DNA of 64,000 nucleotides. It comes from Isoptericola halotolerans. GTDB lineage: Bacteria; Actinomycetota; Actinomycetes; Actinomycetales; Cellulomonadaceae. The notes beneath the pieces are model-generated. The model did not search any database. It saw only the letters and a program-made list of their open reading frames with translations, and had not been told where the DNA came from. Below are positions 51,731 through 60,720 of the stretch, one piece after another; position 1 is the stretch's first letter, and each line of letters begins with the position of its first letter. Position numbers and translations under genes: made by a program. Location: positions 1,364,001-1,428,000 of the forward strand of contig NZ_JABEZU010000001.1 of NCBI RefSeq assembly GCF_013149785.1. Direction: 5' to 3'.

Positions 51731-52751
51731 CGATGTCGATCTCCGCGAGCCCCTGGGAGATGCTCAGGGCGGCGTCGGCGTTGCGCACCCCCGCCTCGGA
51801 GGCGGGGAAGGGCACGACCAGGAACCGCTCCTCGGCCACGGCGGACAGCTCGGCGGTCGCCGGGTTCTCCTGCAGCCGGGCGATCTTGTCCTCGGCGCTG
51901 TTCCACGCCGCGTCGACCAGGACGATGACGTCGGGGTCGGCGTCGACGACCTCCTCCCAGGACATCGAGGTCCAGGTGTCCTCGACCTCCCCGGCGACGT
52001 TGCCCAGCCCCACGGCGTCGAGGATCATCTGCGGAGCCCCGATCCCGGCGCCCACGTACGGGATGTCGCTGCCGGAGGAGTACCAGAGCGCCTCGAGCCC
52101 GCGGTCGTCGGGGACGATGGCCCCGAGCACGGCGCTCTGCTCCAGCACGACGTCCTCGGCGGTCTCGGCGACGTCGAAGATCTGCCCGACCTCGCGCACG
52201 TCCGCCCACACGTCCTCGAAGGTCAGCGGGTTCGGCATGTACCCGGGGTCCTTGCACGCGGCCGGGGCGACATAGCTCGGCACCCCGAGGCTCGCGAGGG
52301 TCTCCCGGTCACCGGCGCCGTCCGCCGAGACGTTCGACTCCCAGCCGGCGTAGACGAGGTCCGGCTCCAGCTCCAGGAGTGCCTCCGTGCCCGGGACCTC
52401 GTCGCTGAACGGCTCGGCCACGGCCGTTCCCTCGGCCTCCTCCGCGAGCCACTGCGGGACCTCGCCGTCGAGGAACGCCGCACCGACGACCCGGTCGCCC
52501 AGCCCGAGAGCGAGCATCGTCTCGGCCGTCGAGGACTTGATGGTCACGACGCGCTCGGGTGCGGCGTCGAACGTCACCTCGGTGCCGCAGTTGTCGAGCG
52601 TGAGCGGGTACTGCGTGGCGGCGCCCTCCGCGGCGGGCGCACCCGACGGCGCGGACGTGGCGCCGTCGTCGGCGGTCCCTGTGCCGGACGAGCAGGCGGC
52701 CAGGACCAGGACGGTGGCGACGGGCAGGGCGAGAAGGTGCGGACGAGGCAC
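51723..52751 (-). CDS. ABC substrate-binding lipoprotein, putative F420-0 binder
   Basis: A 342-residue lipoprotein (lipobox VLAACSS) of the helical-backbone binding-protein class. GTG 52751 has GGGAG about 8 nt upstream. Diagnostic segments I recall from the proposed F420-0-binding family include LTLDNCGTEVTFDAAPERVVTIKSSTAETMLALGLGDRVVGAAFLDG, YAGWESNVSADGAGDRETL, YMPNPLTFEDVW and LWYSSGSDIPYVGAGIGAPQMI. Given cofE and F420-dependent enzymes in the same window, F420-0 uptake is the best reading, but there is no experimental proof for the family that I know of. Confidence 0.82.
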   Translation of the reverse strand: MPRPHLLALPVATVLVLAACSSGTGTADDGATSAPSGAPAAEGAATQYPLTLDNCGTEVTFDAAPERVVTIKSSTAETMLALGLGDRVVGAAFLDGEVPQWLAEEAEGTAVAEPFSDEVPGTEALLELEPDLVYAGWESNVSADGAGDRETLASLGVPSYVAPAACKDPGYMPNPLTFEDVWADVREVGQIFDVAETAEDVVLEQSAVLGAIVPDDRGLEALWYSSGSDIPYVGAGIGAPQMILDAVGLGNVAGEVEDTWTSMSWEEVVDADPDVIVLVDAAWNSAEDKIARLQENPATAELSAVAEERFLVVPFPASEAGVRNADAALSISQGLAEIDIDD

Positions 52752-52842
52752 GCGGGAGGCTCCCTCTGAGCGGTTGGCGCACGGCGCGACGAGGCGGGGC
52801 GTGCAGGGTGGACGCGGTGCGTCATCTCGCACCGACCGGACC

Positions 52843-52867
52843 TGCGACCCAGAGGGGAGGGGTCGCA
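52843..52867 (-). promoter_or_regulatory. 5'-leader hairpin of the putative F420-0 import operon
   Basis: Arms tgcgaccc and gggtcgca (8 bp, 9-nt loop) lie about 90 nt upstream of the binding-protein start and downstream of a TAGGCT -10-like box at 52907-52912 (minus strand). No known riboswitch consensus is recognisable. Confidence 0.4.
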
Positions 52868-52981
52868 CCGACGGGCGAGTCAGGGGTGCCCGTGGTCCGC
52901 AGGTCCAGCCTAGTACGCCGTCCGACCAGGCCGGGAGTCCCTTCGTGGAACAGCACGGCAGGCGCACCCGTTGACAGCGGC

Positions 52982-53407
52982 ATGACGACCTCGACCCTCA
53001 CCCCGACCGACGAGACCATCCGTCGCGTCCTGCAGGACACCACGACCTGGGCCGTGGTGGGCCTGTCCACGAACACGGCCCGCGCGGCGTACGGCGTCGC
53101 CAAGACGTTGCAGCGGCACGGCAAGCGGGTCGTGCCCGTGCACCCCTCGGCACCGACGGTGCACGGCGAGCAGGGCTTCGCCACCCTCGCCGAGATCCCT
53201 TTTCCCGTCGACGTCGTGGACGTCTTCGTGCGTTCCGAGCTCGCCGGGGACATCGCGGACCAGGCGATCGCGGCGGGAACCCGCGCCGTCTGGTTCCAGC
53301 TCGACGTGATCGACCAGGTCGCCGCCGCGCGCGTCCGGGACGCCGGGCTGGACATGGTGATGGACCGCTGCCCGGCCATCGAGCTGCCCCGGCTCGGCAT
53401 CGCCTGA
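52982..53407 (+). CDS. CoA-binding protein (YccU-like)
   Basis: A 141-residue Rossmann-like protein with WAVVGLSTNTARAAYGVAKTLQRHGKRVVPVHP, PVDVVDVFVRSELAGDIADQAIAAG and the C-terminal VMDRCPAIELPRL, which matches the small succinyl-CoA-synthetase-alpha-like CoA-binding family. It probably binds CoA or a nucleotide; function unknown. No clear ribosome site is seen before ATG 52982. Confidence 0.85.
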   Translation: MTTSTLTPTDETIRRVLQDTTTWAVVGLSTNTARAAYGVAKTLQRHGKRVVPVHPSAPTVHGEQGFATLAEIPFPVDVVDVFVRSELAGDIADQAIAAGTRAVWFQLDVIDQVAAARVRDAGLDMVMDRCPAIELPRLGIA

Positions 53408-53499
53408 GCCGACTCGGGAGCACGACCACTCCTTACGAGCCGGTGACGGATGGCGCCCGTGCGCTGGTGAGCGTGCGTCGCGGTGACACAGTGGTCGGC

Positions 53500-55080
53500 A
53501 TGGACCACAGCACCGGCGGCCGCTGGGCCGCCCTCGCCGGCGTCGTCGCCGCCGGGGCAGGGCTGGCGGCGGCCGAGCTGGTCGCCGCCGTCGTCGACCC
53601 CGCCGCCTCGCCCGTGCTCGCGCTGGGCGCTGCCTTCGTCGACGTCGTCCCGCCCTGGCTCAAGGACGTCGCCGTGGAGTGGTTCGGCACGGCGGACAAG
53701 GCCGTGCTGCTGGCGACGATGGGACTGGTCCTGGTGGCCGGTGCGGCGCTCGCGGGCTGGTTGCAGCACCGGCGTCCGCCGTGGGGTGGCGCCCTGCTGG
53801 GCGCGGTCGGCGTGGCGCTCGCGCTGATCGCGGTGAACCGTCCGGGCGCCACCGCCGTGTGGGCGGTGCCGAGCCTGCTCGGCGTCGGGGCTGCGGTCGT
53901 GCTGCTGCGCGTGCTCGTCGCCCGGGTGCCGGCGTCGTCGGCCGCCCTGCCGGCCGCGCTGCCGGTCACCGTGCCCGCTGGCGGGGAGGTCACCGCGCTG
54001 CCCGGTGACGGTCCCTCGCGCCGCTCGTTCCTGGCCTGGACCGGAGCGACCGCGGCCGGTGCGATCGTGGCGCTGGTGGCCGCGCGCGTGGTGTCGGCGG
54101 GAAGCCGGGCGGTCGAGGTGGTCCGCGAGGCGATCCGGTTGCCTGCTGCCGCGACCCCGGCGCCCGCCGTCCCCCCGGGCGCCGACCTCGGTGTCCCCGG
54201 CGCGGACCCGTACATCAGCCCGAACGACGGCTTCTACCGCATCGACACCGCGCTGCGGATCCCGACCGTCGACCCGGCCGACTGGTCCCTGCGGGTCACC
54301 GGACTGGTCGACGAGCCCTTCGAGCTCACCTGGGACGAGCTGCTCGCGCTGCCGCTGACCGAGCACCACGTCACCCTGGCCTGCGTGTCGAACGCGGTCG
54401 GCGGGGACCTCATCGGCAACGCGCTGTGGCTCGGCTACCCGATCCGTGAGCTGCTCGCCCGCGCCAGGCCGCAGGCGGACGCCGACATGGTGCTCTCGTC
54501 CAGCGTCGACGGCTGGACGGCCGGCACGCCGTTGGAGGTGCTGACCGACCCGGACCGCGAGAGCCTGCTGGCGATCGGCATGAACGGCGAGCCGCTGCCC
54601 GAGCGGCACGGCTTCCCGGCGCGGCTCGTGGTGCCGGGGCTGTACGGGTACGTCTCGGCGACCAAGTGGGTCACCGAGCTGAAGGTCACCCGGTTCGCCG
54701 ACGACGAGGGCTACTGGACGCCGCGCGGCTGGTCGGCCCTCGGTCCGGTGAAGCTGCAGTCGCGCATCGACGTGCCGCGCTCGGGCTCCGTCGGGGCCGG
54801 CGAGGTGGTCGTTGCCGGCGTCGCCTGGGCGCAGCACACCGGCATCGACGCGGTCGAGGTCAGCATCGACGACGGCCCGTGGCAGGCCGCCGAGGTCGCC
54901 GACACCGTCGGACCGGACACGTGGCGGCAGTGGCGGTACGTGTGGGACGCGCCGCCCGGCGACCACACGATCACGGTGCGGGCCACCGACGCCGACGGCG
55001 AGGTCCAGACGAGCGACCAGGCGCCGCCCGCCCCCGACGGCGCCACCGGCTGGCACTCCGTGCAGGTCAGCGTCGGCTGA
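53500..55080 (+). CDS. Membrane-anchored sulfite-oxidase-family molybdopterin enzyme
   Basis: A 526-residue protein. Residues 1-150 form four or five membrane helices; a twin-Arg-like RRSFLAWTGATAAGAIVALV helix (about 175) leads into the molybdopterin domain (about 235-420) with the Mo-ligand Cys in TLACVSNAVGGDLIGNALW and the pterin-binding HGFPARLVVPGLYGYVSATKW. A Mo-cofactor oxidoreductase dimerisation domain ends the protein. It should oxidise or reduce a sulfur or similar substrate on the outer face of the membrane; electron partner unknown. Start 53500 is preferred; 53443 is also in frame and neither has a ribosome site. Confidence 0.88.
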   Translation: MDHSTGGRWAALAGVVAAGAGLAAAELVAAVVDPAASPVLALGAAFVDVVPPWLKDVAVEWFGTADKAVLLATMGLVLVAGAALAGWLQHRRPPWGGALLGAVGVALALIAVNRPGATAVWAVPSLLGVGAAVVLLRVLVARVPASSAALPAALPVTVPAGGEVTALPGDGPSRRSFLAWTGATAAGAIVALVAARVVSAGSRAVEVVREAIRLPAAATPAPAVPPGADLGVPGADPYISPNDGFYRIDTALRIPTVDPADWSLRVTGLVDEPFELTWDELLALPLTEHHVTLACVSNAVGGDLIGNALWLGYPIRELLARARPQADADMVLSSSVDGWTAGTPLEVLTDPDRESLLAIGMNGEPLPERHGFPARLVVPGLYGYVSATKWVTELKVTRFADDEGYWTPRGWSALGPVKLQSRIDVPRSGSVGAGEVVVAGVAWAQHTGIDAVEVSIDDGPWQAAEVADTVGPDTWRQWRYVWDAPPGDHTITVRATDADGEVQTSDQAPPAPDGATGWHSVQVSVG

Positions 55081-55105
55081 CCTCTCCCCGGACGGGCGCG
55101 GCAGG

Positions 55106-55744
55106 TCAGGCGCGCGCCTCGAACGCGAGCCGGGCACCGAAGGCGACGAGCAACCCTCCGGTGACCCGGTCGAGCCAGCGCACGGCACCCGAGCGGCGCA
55201 GACGTGGCCCGGCGACGCCGGCACCGAGCAGGACCGCCGAGAGCCAGAGCGTGCCGAGCACGCAGTGCACGGTGGCGAGCAGCAGCCCCATGAGCAACGG
55301 GTTCACCCCGGCAGGTGTGAACTGCGGGATGGCCGCCACGTAGAAGACGCCGACCTTGGGGTTCATCAGGTTCGTGCCCAGACCCAGACCGAAGTGCCGC
55401 CATCGGCCCGACGCGGGTGGGGGTGCCCCGACGGCGCCGTCCTCGACGCGCCGGCGCAGAGAGGCCGCGATCATCGACACGCCCATCCACACGAGGTAGA
55501 CGGCGCCGGCGATCGTCAGCACGCGGTACGCCGTCTGGCTCGCGGCGAGCAGCGCCGCGGCTCCACCGGCCGCGGCAGCCCCCCACAGCAGGGTGCCGAC
55601 CTGGATGCCGCCGAGGGCCGCGACGCCGTGCCGGCGCGAACGCGTCAGCGTGCTGCGGAGCACGAGCGCGGTGTCCATGCCGGGGATGACGGTCAGCAGC
55701 CCGGCCACGACGACGAAGGCCAGCACGGCCTGGGTGACGGTCAC
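55106..55744 (-). CDS. LysE/RhtB-type amino-acid exporter
   Basis: A 212-residue membrane protein with about six helices and the LysE hallmarks VVAGLLTVIPGMDTALVLRSTLTRSRRHGVAALGGIQVG and GTNLMNPKVGVFYVAAIPQF. It exports amino acids or related compounds. TACCGT (55751-55756) lies 6 nt before the GTG start: leaderless. It runs in the same direction as the MocR regulator gene just upstream, 17 nt apart. Confidence 0.88.
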   Translation of the reverse strand: MTVTQAVLAFVVVAGLLTVIPGMDTALVLRSTLTRSRRHGVAALGGIQVGTLLWGAAAAGGAAALLAASQTAYRVLTIAGAVYLVWMGVSMIAASLRRRVEDGAVGAPPPASGRWRHFGLGLGTNLMNPKVGVFYVAAIPQFTPAGVNPLLMGLLLATVHCVLGTLWLSAVLLGAGVAGPRLRRSGAVRWLDRVTGGLLVAFGARLAFEARA

Positions 55745-55761
55745 GGCGTCACGGTAGCGCC

Positions 55762-57156
55762 TCAGGGGCGCACGGCGAGCGCCACGGCGCGGGCGACCGG
55801 TCCAGGGTCGTCGCGCAGCATCCCGACCGTCAGTCGAAGGTGCCCGTCCGCCCGACCAGCGTGCGCGCGACCGGCGCGGAACGGTGCGCCCACCGCGACG
55901 CGGACCCCTGCGGCCTCGAGGCGGGTCCGCGCGGTGGCCTCGTCGTCGACCGCGAGCCACAGGTTCACGCCGTCGCCGGCCTGCACGTCGAGGCCCTGGC
56001 GGGCGAGTGCAGCGACGAACCCGCGCTGACGCGCAAAGTACATCCGGCGGGCGTGCTCCACGGCCGCGACCGCCGTGGAGTCCGTCAGCAGGTCCACCAG
56101 GACACGCTGCAGCAGACGGCTGGTCCAGCCCGGGCCGAGCATCCGCCGGGCCACGAGCGGATCGAGGACCCGTGCCGGTCCGCCGACGGCGGCGATCCGC
56201 AGGTCGGGGCCGTGCGACTTGGAGTAGGAGCGCACGTGCACCACCTGGTCCGGCAGGTACGACCCGAGGCTGACGTCCCGCGCGGAGGAGATCAGGCCGG
56301 AGTGGTCGTCCTCGATGACGGCGACGCCGGGACCGAGCCGTCGGAGCAGACCGGCCAGCTCACGTGCCCGGGTGGGGGTCAGGCTGCGCCCGGTCGGGTT
56401 CTGCGCCCGAGGCTGGAGCACGACGGCTCGCACCCCCCGGCCGAGGGCCGCCGCCAGAGACCGGTGACGTACCCCGCGCTCGTCGAGCTCCAGCGGCACA
56501 CGCTCCAGGCCGAGCTGGTCGAGAAGGTCGAACGTCGGGGGGAAGCCGGGGTCCTCGACGGCGACGCGGTCGCCGAACCCGACGACCTGCTCCAGCGTGC
56601 GGCCGATCGCATCGAGCGCGCCGTCGACGACGGTGACGCGTTGCGGGCTGAAGGGCCACGTCTCACGCGTCAGGGTCTCCAGCTCGGGCAGCACAGGCGA
56701 CTCGAGATAGCTGCTGGTGTCGGCCGCCGGAACGTGGTGGGCGGCACGTGCGAGCGCCGGACCGAGTCGGGGCAGGAGGTCGGCGTCGGGGGTGCCGCTG
56801 GACAGGTCGACGCGCGGTGCACCGGGAGCCGCGCCCGCCTGGTCGGCCGGGGCGCCGGCGTCGGCCGCCATGGACCGGTAGCGAGGTGGCAGCCAGCTGC
56901 GCGGGGCGGGCAGGACGGAGGTCCCCGCCCGGCCGCGCGAGGTGACGAGCCCGACGGCGGACATCGCCTGGAACGCGCCGCTGACCGTCGCCGGGCTGAC
57001 CCCCAGCTCGCGGGCCAGGTCGCGCACGGTCGGCAACCGGTCCCCGGTGCGCAGCGCGCCGGAACGGACGAGACGCGAGAGCGAGGCGGCGATGCCGCGA
57101 GGGCTGCGCTCGGCGACCTCGGCGGCGATCCGGGCGGCGTCGTAGGAGGGCTCCAT
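55762..57156 (-). CDS. MocR/GntR-type regulator with aminotransferase domain
   Basis: A 464-residue PLP-binding transcription factor. Residues about 15-80 are a GntR winged helix (LRTGDRLPTVRDLARELGVSPATVSGAFQAM). The rest is a fold-type I aminotransferase domain with the PLP lysine in VRSYSKSHGPDLRIA. PLP-binding MocR proteins sense amino-compounds. Its position divergent from the pyrimidine/hydantoin operon suggests that it controls that operon, perhaps sensing beta-alanine or a carbamoyl amino acid. ATG 57156 has no ribosome site. Confidence 0.87.
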   Translation of the reverse strand: MEPSYDAARIAAEVAERSPRGIAASLSRLVRSGALRTGDRLPTVRDLARELGVSPATVSGAFQAMSAVGLVTSRGRAGTSVLPAPRSWLPPRYRSMAADAGAPADQAGAAPGAPRVDLSSGTPDADLLPRLGPALARAAHHVPAADTSSYLESPVLPELETLTRETWPFSPQRVTVVDGALDAIGRTLEQVVGFGDRVAVEDPGFPPTFDLLDQLGLERVPLELDERGVRHRSLAAALGRGVRAVVLQPRAQNPTGRSLTPTRARELAGLLRRLGPGVAVIEDDHSGLISSARDVSLGSYLPDQVVHVRSYSKSHGPDLRIAAVGGPARVLDPLVARRMLGPGWTSRLLQRVLVDLLTDSTAVAAVEHARRMYFARQRGFVAALARQGLDVQAGDGVNLWLAVDDEATARTRLEAAGVRVAVGAPFRAGRAHAGRADGHLRLTVGMLRDDPGPVARAVALAVRP

Positions 57157-57228
57157 GCGGTCATCGTGCCTGCCCGTGAGGCCCGGAACCGCAGTGTTTA
57201 CGTGGCCGACCCCGATGGACCCGGCATC

Positions 57229-57265
57229 GAAACCCAGGGTTACGCCGCAGAAATGTTCAAGCCAC
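57229..57265 (+). promoter_or_regulatory. GlnR-like box before the pyrimidine/hydantoin operon
   Basis: Alternating half-sites GAAAC-n5-GTTAC-n6-GAAAT-n6-GCCAC follow the GlnR pattern of actinobacteria (gTnAC-n6-GaAAC repeats), about 70 nt before the first gene. GlnR activates nitrogen-scavenging genes, which suits a pathway that frees ammonia from pyrimidines. Confidence 0.5.
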
Positions 57266-57334
57266 AGAGTCACGTTCGTCGTCATCTCGTGGGAGGCCCG
57301 GCCGACCGCGACGGATCTTCGGAAGGTCGTAGAC

Positions 57335-58183
57335 ATGAGCGTGGTACGCGTCGCATTCACCCAGGCCCGGTGGACCGGTGACAAGGAGTCGATGATCGCC
57401 CTGCACGAGCAGTGGGCGCGGGAGGCGGCCTCGCAGGGCGCACAGGTCGTCGCGTTCCAGGAGCTGTTCTACGGGCCCTACTTCGGGATCACCCAGGACA
57501 CGGAGTACTACGACTACGCCGAGTCGGTGCCGGGCCCGACGGTCGACCGGTTCGCCGCGCTGGCCAAGGAGCTGGGTGTCGTCATGGTGCTCCCGGTCTA
57601 CGAGGAGGAGCAGCCCGGGGTGCTCTACAACACCGCGGCGGTGATCGACGCGGACGGCACCTACCTCGGCAAGTACCGCAAGCACCACATCCCGCACCTG
57701 CCGAAATTCTGGGAGAAGTTCTACTTCCGTCCCGGCAACCTCGGCTACCCGGTCTTCGAGACGGCGGTCGGCAGGATCGGCGTCAACATCTGCTACGACC
57801 GGCACTTCCCGGAGGGCTGGCGTGTGCTCGCGCTGAACGGTGCCGAGATCGTCTTCAACCCGAACGCGACCGCGCCCGGCGTCTCCAACCGGCTGTGGGA
57901 GATCGAGCAGCCGGCGGCCGCCGCCGCGAACGGCATCTTCGTCGTCGCGAACAACCGGGTCGGCCGGGAGGACAACGAGTACGGCGACGAGGCGGTGGCG
58001 TTCTACGGCAGCTCCTACGCCGTGGGACCGGACGGCAACTACGTGGGTGACGTCGCCAGCGCCACCGAGGACGAGCTCGTCATCCGTGACCTCGACCTGG
58101 GCCAGATCCGCGAGGTGCGCGAGCGCTGGCAGTTCTTCCGCGACCGCCGGCCCGACGCCTACGGGCCGATCTCGGCTCCCTGA
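57335..58183 (+). CDS. Beta-ureidopropionase/N-carbamoyl amidohydrolase (nitrilase family)
   Basis: Hydrolyses N-carbamoyl-beta-alanine (or an N-carbamoyl amino acid) to the amino acid, CO2 and ammonia, step three of reductive pyrimidine breakdown. The 282 residues carry the nitrilase triad: Glu in FQELFYGPYF (about 44), Lys in KYRKHHIPHL and Cys in NICYDRHFPEGW. GGAAGG lies 8 nt before the ATG. It is the first gene of an operon with dihydropyrimidinase 38 nt downstream. Confidence 0.92.
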   Translation: MSVVRVAFTQARWTGDKESMIALHEQWAREAASQGAQVVAFQELFYGPYFGITQDTEYYDYAESVPGPTVDRFAALAKELGVVMVLPVYEEEQPGVLYNTAAVIDADGTYLGKYRKHHIPHLPKFWEKFYFRPGNLGYPVFETAVGRIGVNICYDRHFPEGWRVLALNGAEIVFNPNATAPGVSNRLWEIEQPAAAAANGIFVVANNRVGREDNEYGDEAVAFYGSSYAVGPDGNYVGDVASATEDELVIRDLDLGQIREVRERWQFFRDRRPDAYGPISAP

Positions 58184-58221
58184 CCGGCACCCACCGCGAC
58201 CTGCCAGCCCTGGAGGCCCCC

Positions 58222-59655
58222 ATGAAGACCCTCATCACCGGCGGGACCGTCGTCAACGCGTCCGGCCGCTCCCGTGCCGACGTCCTGATCGACGGCGAGA
58301 AGGTCGTCGCCCTGCTCGACCCGGGCTCCACGGCCCTCGGCGTGGACCTCGCGGCCAGCGTGGACACGGTGATCGACGCGACCGGCAAGTACGTGGTGCC
58401 GGGCGGCATCGACGCGCACACCCACATGGAGATGCCCTTCGGCGGCACGTTCGCCTCGGACACCTTCGCCACCGGGACGACGGCGGCCGCCTGGGGCGGG
58501 ACGACGACGATCGTCGACTTCGTCGTCCAGTACCCGGAGCAGAACGTGCTCGACCAGTACGCGCTCTGGCACGAGAAGGCCGCCGGGAGCTGTGCCGTCG
58601 ACTACGGGTTCCACCAGATCCTCTCGGACGTGCAGGACTCCTCCCTGCAGGCCATGGACGAGCTGATCGACGAGGGCGTGACCAGCTTCAAGCTGTTCAT
58701 GGCCTACAAAGGGGTCTTCCTCTCCGACGACGGCCAGATCCTGCGGGCCATGCAGAAGGCGGCCGACAACGGCGCGATGATGATGATGCACGCGGAGAAC
58801 GGCGCCGTCATCGACGTCCTGGTGCAGCAGGCGCTCGCCGCGGGCAACACCTCGCCGTTCTTCCACGGCACGACCCGACCCTGGCAGGCGGAGGCCGAGG
58901 CGACGTCGCGAGCGATCATGCTCGCCGACCTGACCGGCGCGCCGCTGTACGTGGTGCACGTCTCCGCCAAGCAGGCCGTCGAGCAGATCGCGCTCGCCCG
59001 CGACCGCGGCCAGAACGTGTTCGGCGAGACGTGCCCGCAGTACCTGTACCTGTCGCTGGAGGAGCAGCTCGGCGCCCGCAGCGAGCAGTGGGGCGACTTC
59101 GAGGGCGCCAAGTGGGTGTGCTCGACGCCGCTGCGCTCGCGGGCCGAGGGCCACCAGGACCACATGTGGCAGGCGCTGCGCACCAACGACCTGCAGCTCG
59201 TCTCGACCGACCACTGCCCCTTCTGCATGGCCGACCAGAAGGAGCTGGGCACGGGGGACTTCTCGAAGATCCCCAACGGCATCGGCTCGGTCGAGCACCG
59301 GATGGACCTCATGTACCAGGGCGTCGTCACCGGCCGGATCAGTCTCGAGCGCTGGGTCGAGATCACCTCCGTCACCCCGGCGCGGATGTTCGGCATGTAC
59401 GGGCGCAAGGGCGTCATCGCCCCGGGCGCCGACGCCGACGTCGTCGTCTACGACCCCGCCGGGCACACCAGCATCGGGGTGGGCAAGACCCACCACATGA
59501 ACATGGACTACTCGGCCTGGGAGGGCTACGAGATCGACGGGCACGTCGACACGGTCCTGTCCCGTGGCCGCGTGATCGTCCAGGACGACGCCTTCGTGGG
59601 CGAGGTCGGCCACGGCCGGTACGTCAAGCGTGACCTGACCCAGTACCTCGTCTGA
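58222..59655 (+). CDS. Dihydropyrimidinase/D-hydantoinase
   Basis: Opens the ring of dihydrouracil, dihydrothymine or 5-substituted hydantoins. The 477 residues show the metal-binding HTHME (in DAHTHME), the carbamylated lysine in TSFKLFMAYKG, downstream metal-ligand His in VVHVSA and the catalytic Asp region STDHCPF. TGGAGG lies 5 nt before the ATG. Immediately upstream is the beta-ureidopropionase that would use its product. Confidence 0.94.
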   Translation: MKTLITGGTVVNASGRSRADVLIDGEKVVALLDPGSTALGVDLAASVDTVIDATGKYVVPGGIDAHTHMEMPFGGTFASDTFATGTTAAAWGGTTTIVDFVVQYPEQNVLDQYALWHEKAAGSCAVDYGFHQILSDVQDSSLQAMDELIDEGVTSFKLFMAYKGVFLSDDGQILRAMQKAADNGAMMMMHAENGAVIDVLVQQALAAGNTSPFFHGTTRPWQAEAEATSRAIMLADLTGAPLYVVHVSAKQAVEQIALARDRGQNVFGETCPQYLYLSLEEQLGARSEQWGDFEGAKWVCSTPLRSRAEGHQDHMWQALRTNDLQLVSTDHCPFCMADQKELGTGDFSKIPNGIGSVEHRMDLMYQGVVTGRISLERWVEITSVTPARMFGMYGRKGVIAPGADADVVVYDPAGHTSIGVGKTHHMNMDYSAWEGYEIDGHVDTVLSRGRVIVQDDAFVGEVGHGRYVKRDLTQYLV

Positions 59656-59688
59656 CGGCACCCGCCGACCAACCTCAGGAGATTCCTC

Positions 59689-60720
59689 ATGGACTTCGGT
59701 GTCGTCCTCCAGACCGACCCGCCCGCCTCGCGCGTCGTCGAGCTCACCCGCCAGGCCGAGAACCACGGCTTCGACTACGCGTGGACCTTCGACTCGCACC
59801 TGCTGTGGCAGGAGCCGTTCGTCATCTACTCGGCGATGCTCGCCGCCACCCGCCGGATCACGGTGGGCCCGATGGTCACCAACCCCGCGACCCGGGACTG
59901 GACGGTCCTGGCCTCGCTGTTCGCCACCCTCAACGACATGTACGGCAACCGCACCATCTGCGGGATCGGTCGGGGCGACTCCGCGGTACGCACCCTCAAC
60001 GGACGGCCGTCGAACCTGGCCACGCTGCGCGACGCCGTCCACGTCATCCGCGAGCTCGGCAACTCCCGGCCGGTCGAGCTCGGCGACCGCACGGTGCAGT
60101 TCCCGTGGAGCAAGGGCTCGGTGCTGGACGTCTGGGTGGCCGCCTACGGGCCGCGGGCGCTCGCGCTGACGGGGCAGGTGGGGGACGGCTTCATCCTGCA
60201 GCTCGCCGACCCGGACATCGCCGCCTGGATGATCCGCGCGGTGCGCGACTCGGCGGAGGCCGCCGGACGTGACCCGGACGAGGTCGCGTTCTGCGTCGCG
60301 GCGCCGGCCTACACCGGCGACGGCGCCTCCCCGGCGGCGCGCGCCCACATGCGTGAGCAGTGCCGGTGGTTCGGCGGCATGGTCGGCAACCACGTGGCGG
60401 ACATCGTGTCGCGGTACGGCACGGACTCGGCGATCCCGAAGGCCCTGACCGACTACGTCCGCGACCGCGAGGGGTACGACTACAACGAGCACGGCCGGGC
60501 CGGGAACACCCACACCCGGTTCGTCCCCGACGAGATCGTCGAGCGGTTCTGCGTGCTCGGCTCGCCCGCGGAGCACGTCGCCAAGCTGGAGGCGCTGCGC
60601 GACCTGGGCGTCACCCAGTTCGCCGCCTACCTGCAGCACGACAACAAGGACGACACGCTGCGCACCTACGGCGAGCGCGTCATCCCCGCGATGCGCGAGC
60701 TGGTGGCGGCGAGCGCATGA
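59689..60720 (+). CDS. LLM-class oxidoreductase (TIGR03842-like, probably F420 or flavin dependent)
   Basis: A 343-residue TIM-barrel enzyme: MDFGVVLQTDPPASRVVELTRQAENHGFDYAWTFDSHLLWQEPF, AATRRITVGPMVTNPATRDW and GIGRGDSAVRTLNGRP. It resembles an F420-dependent family repeatedly found in hydantoin/pyrimidine operons; no reaction is established. It could act on an unsaturated intermediate or replace another reductase. Ribosome site AGGAG at 7-8 nt; the stop overlaps the next permease (ATGA). Confidence 0.85.
   Translation: MDFGVVLQTDPPASRVVELTRQAENHGFDYAWTFDSHLLWQEPFVIYSAMLAATRRITVGPMVTNPATRDWTVLASLFATLNDMYGNRTICGIGRGDSAVRTLNGRPSNLATLRDAVHVIRELGNSRPVELGDRTVQFPWSKGSVLDVWVAAYGPRALALTGQVGDGFILQLADPDIAAWMIRAVRDSAEAAGRDPDEVAFCVAAPAYTGDGASPAARAHMREQCRWFGGMVGNHVADIVSRYGTDSAIPKALTDYVRDREGYDYNEHGRAGNTHTRFVPDEIVERFCVLGSPAEHVAKLEALRDLGVTQFAAYLQHDNKDDTLRTYGERVIPAMRELVAASA

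Noticed and set aside
52752-52981. Cobalamin riboswitch upstream of the BtuCD-like cassette
   Set aside because: I see none of the conserved B12-box sequence, and the hairpin found is short and differently placed. The binding protein also looks F420-0-type rather than BtuF-like.
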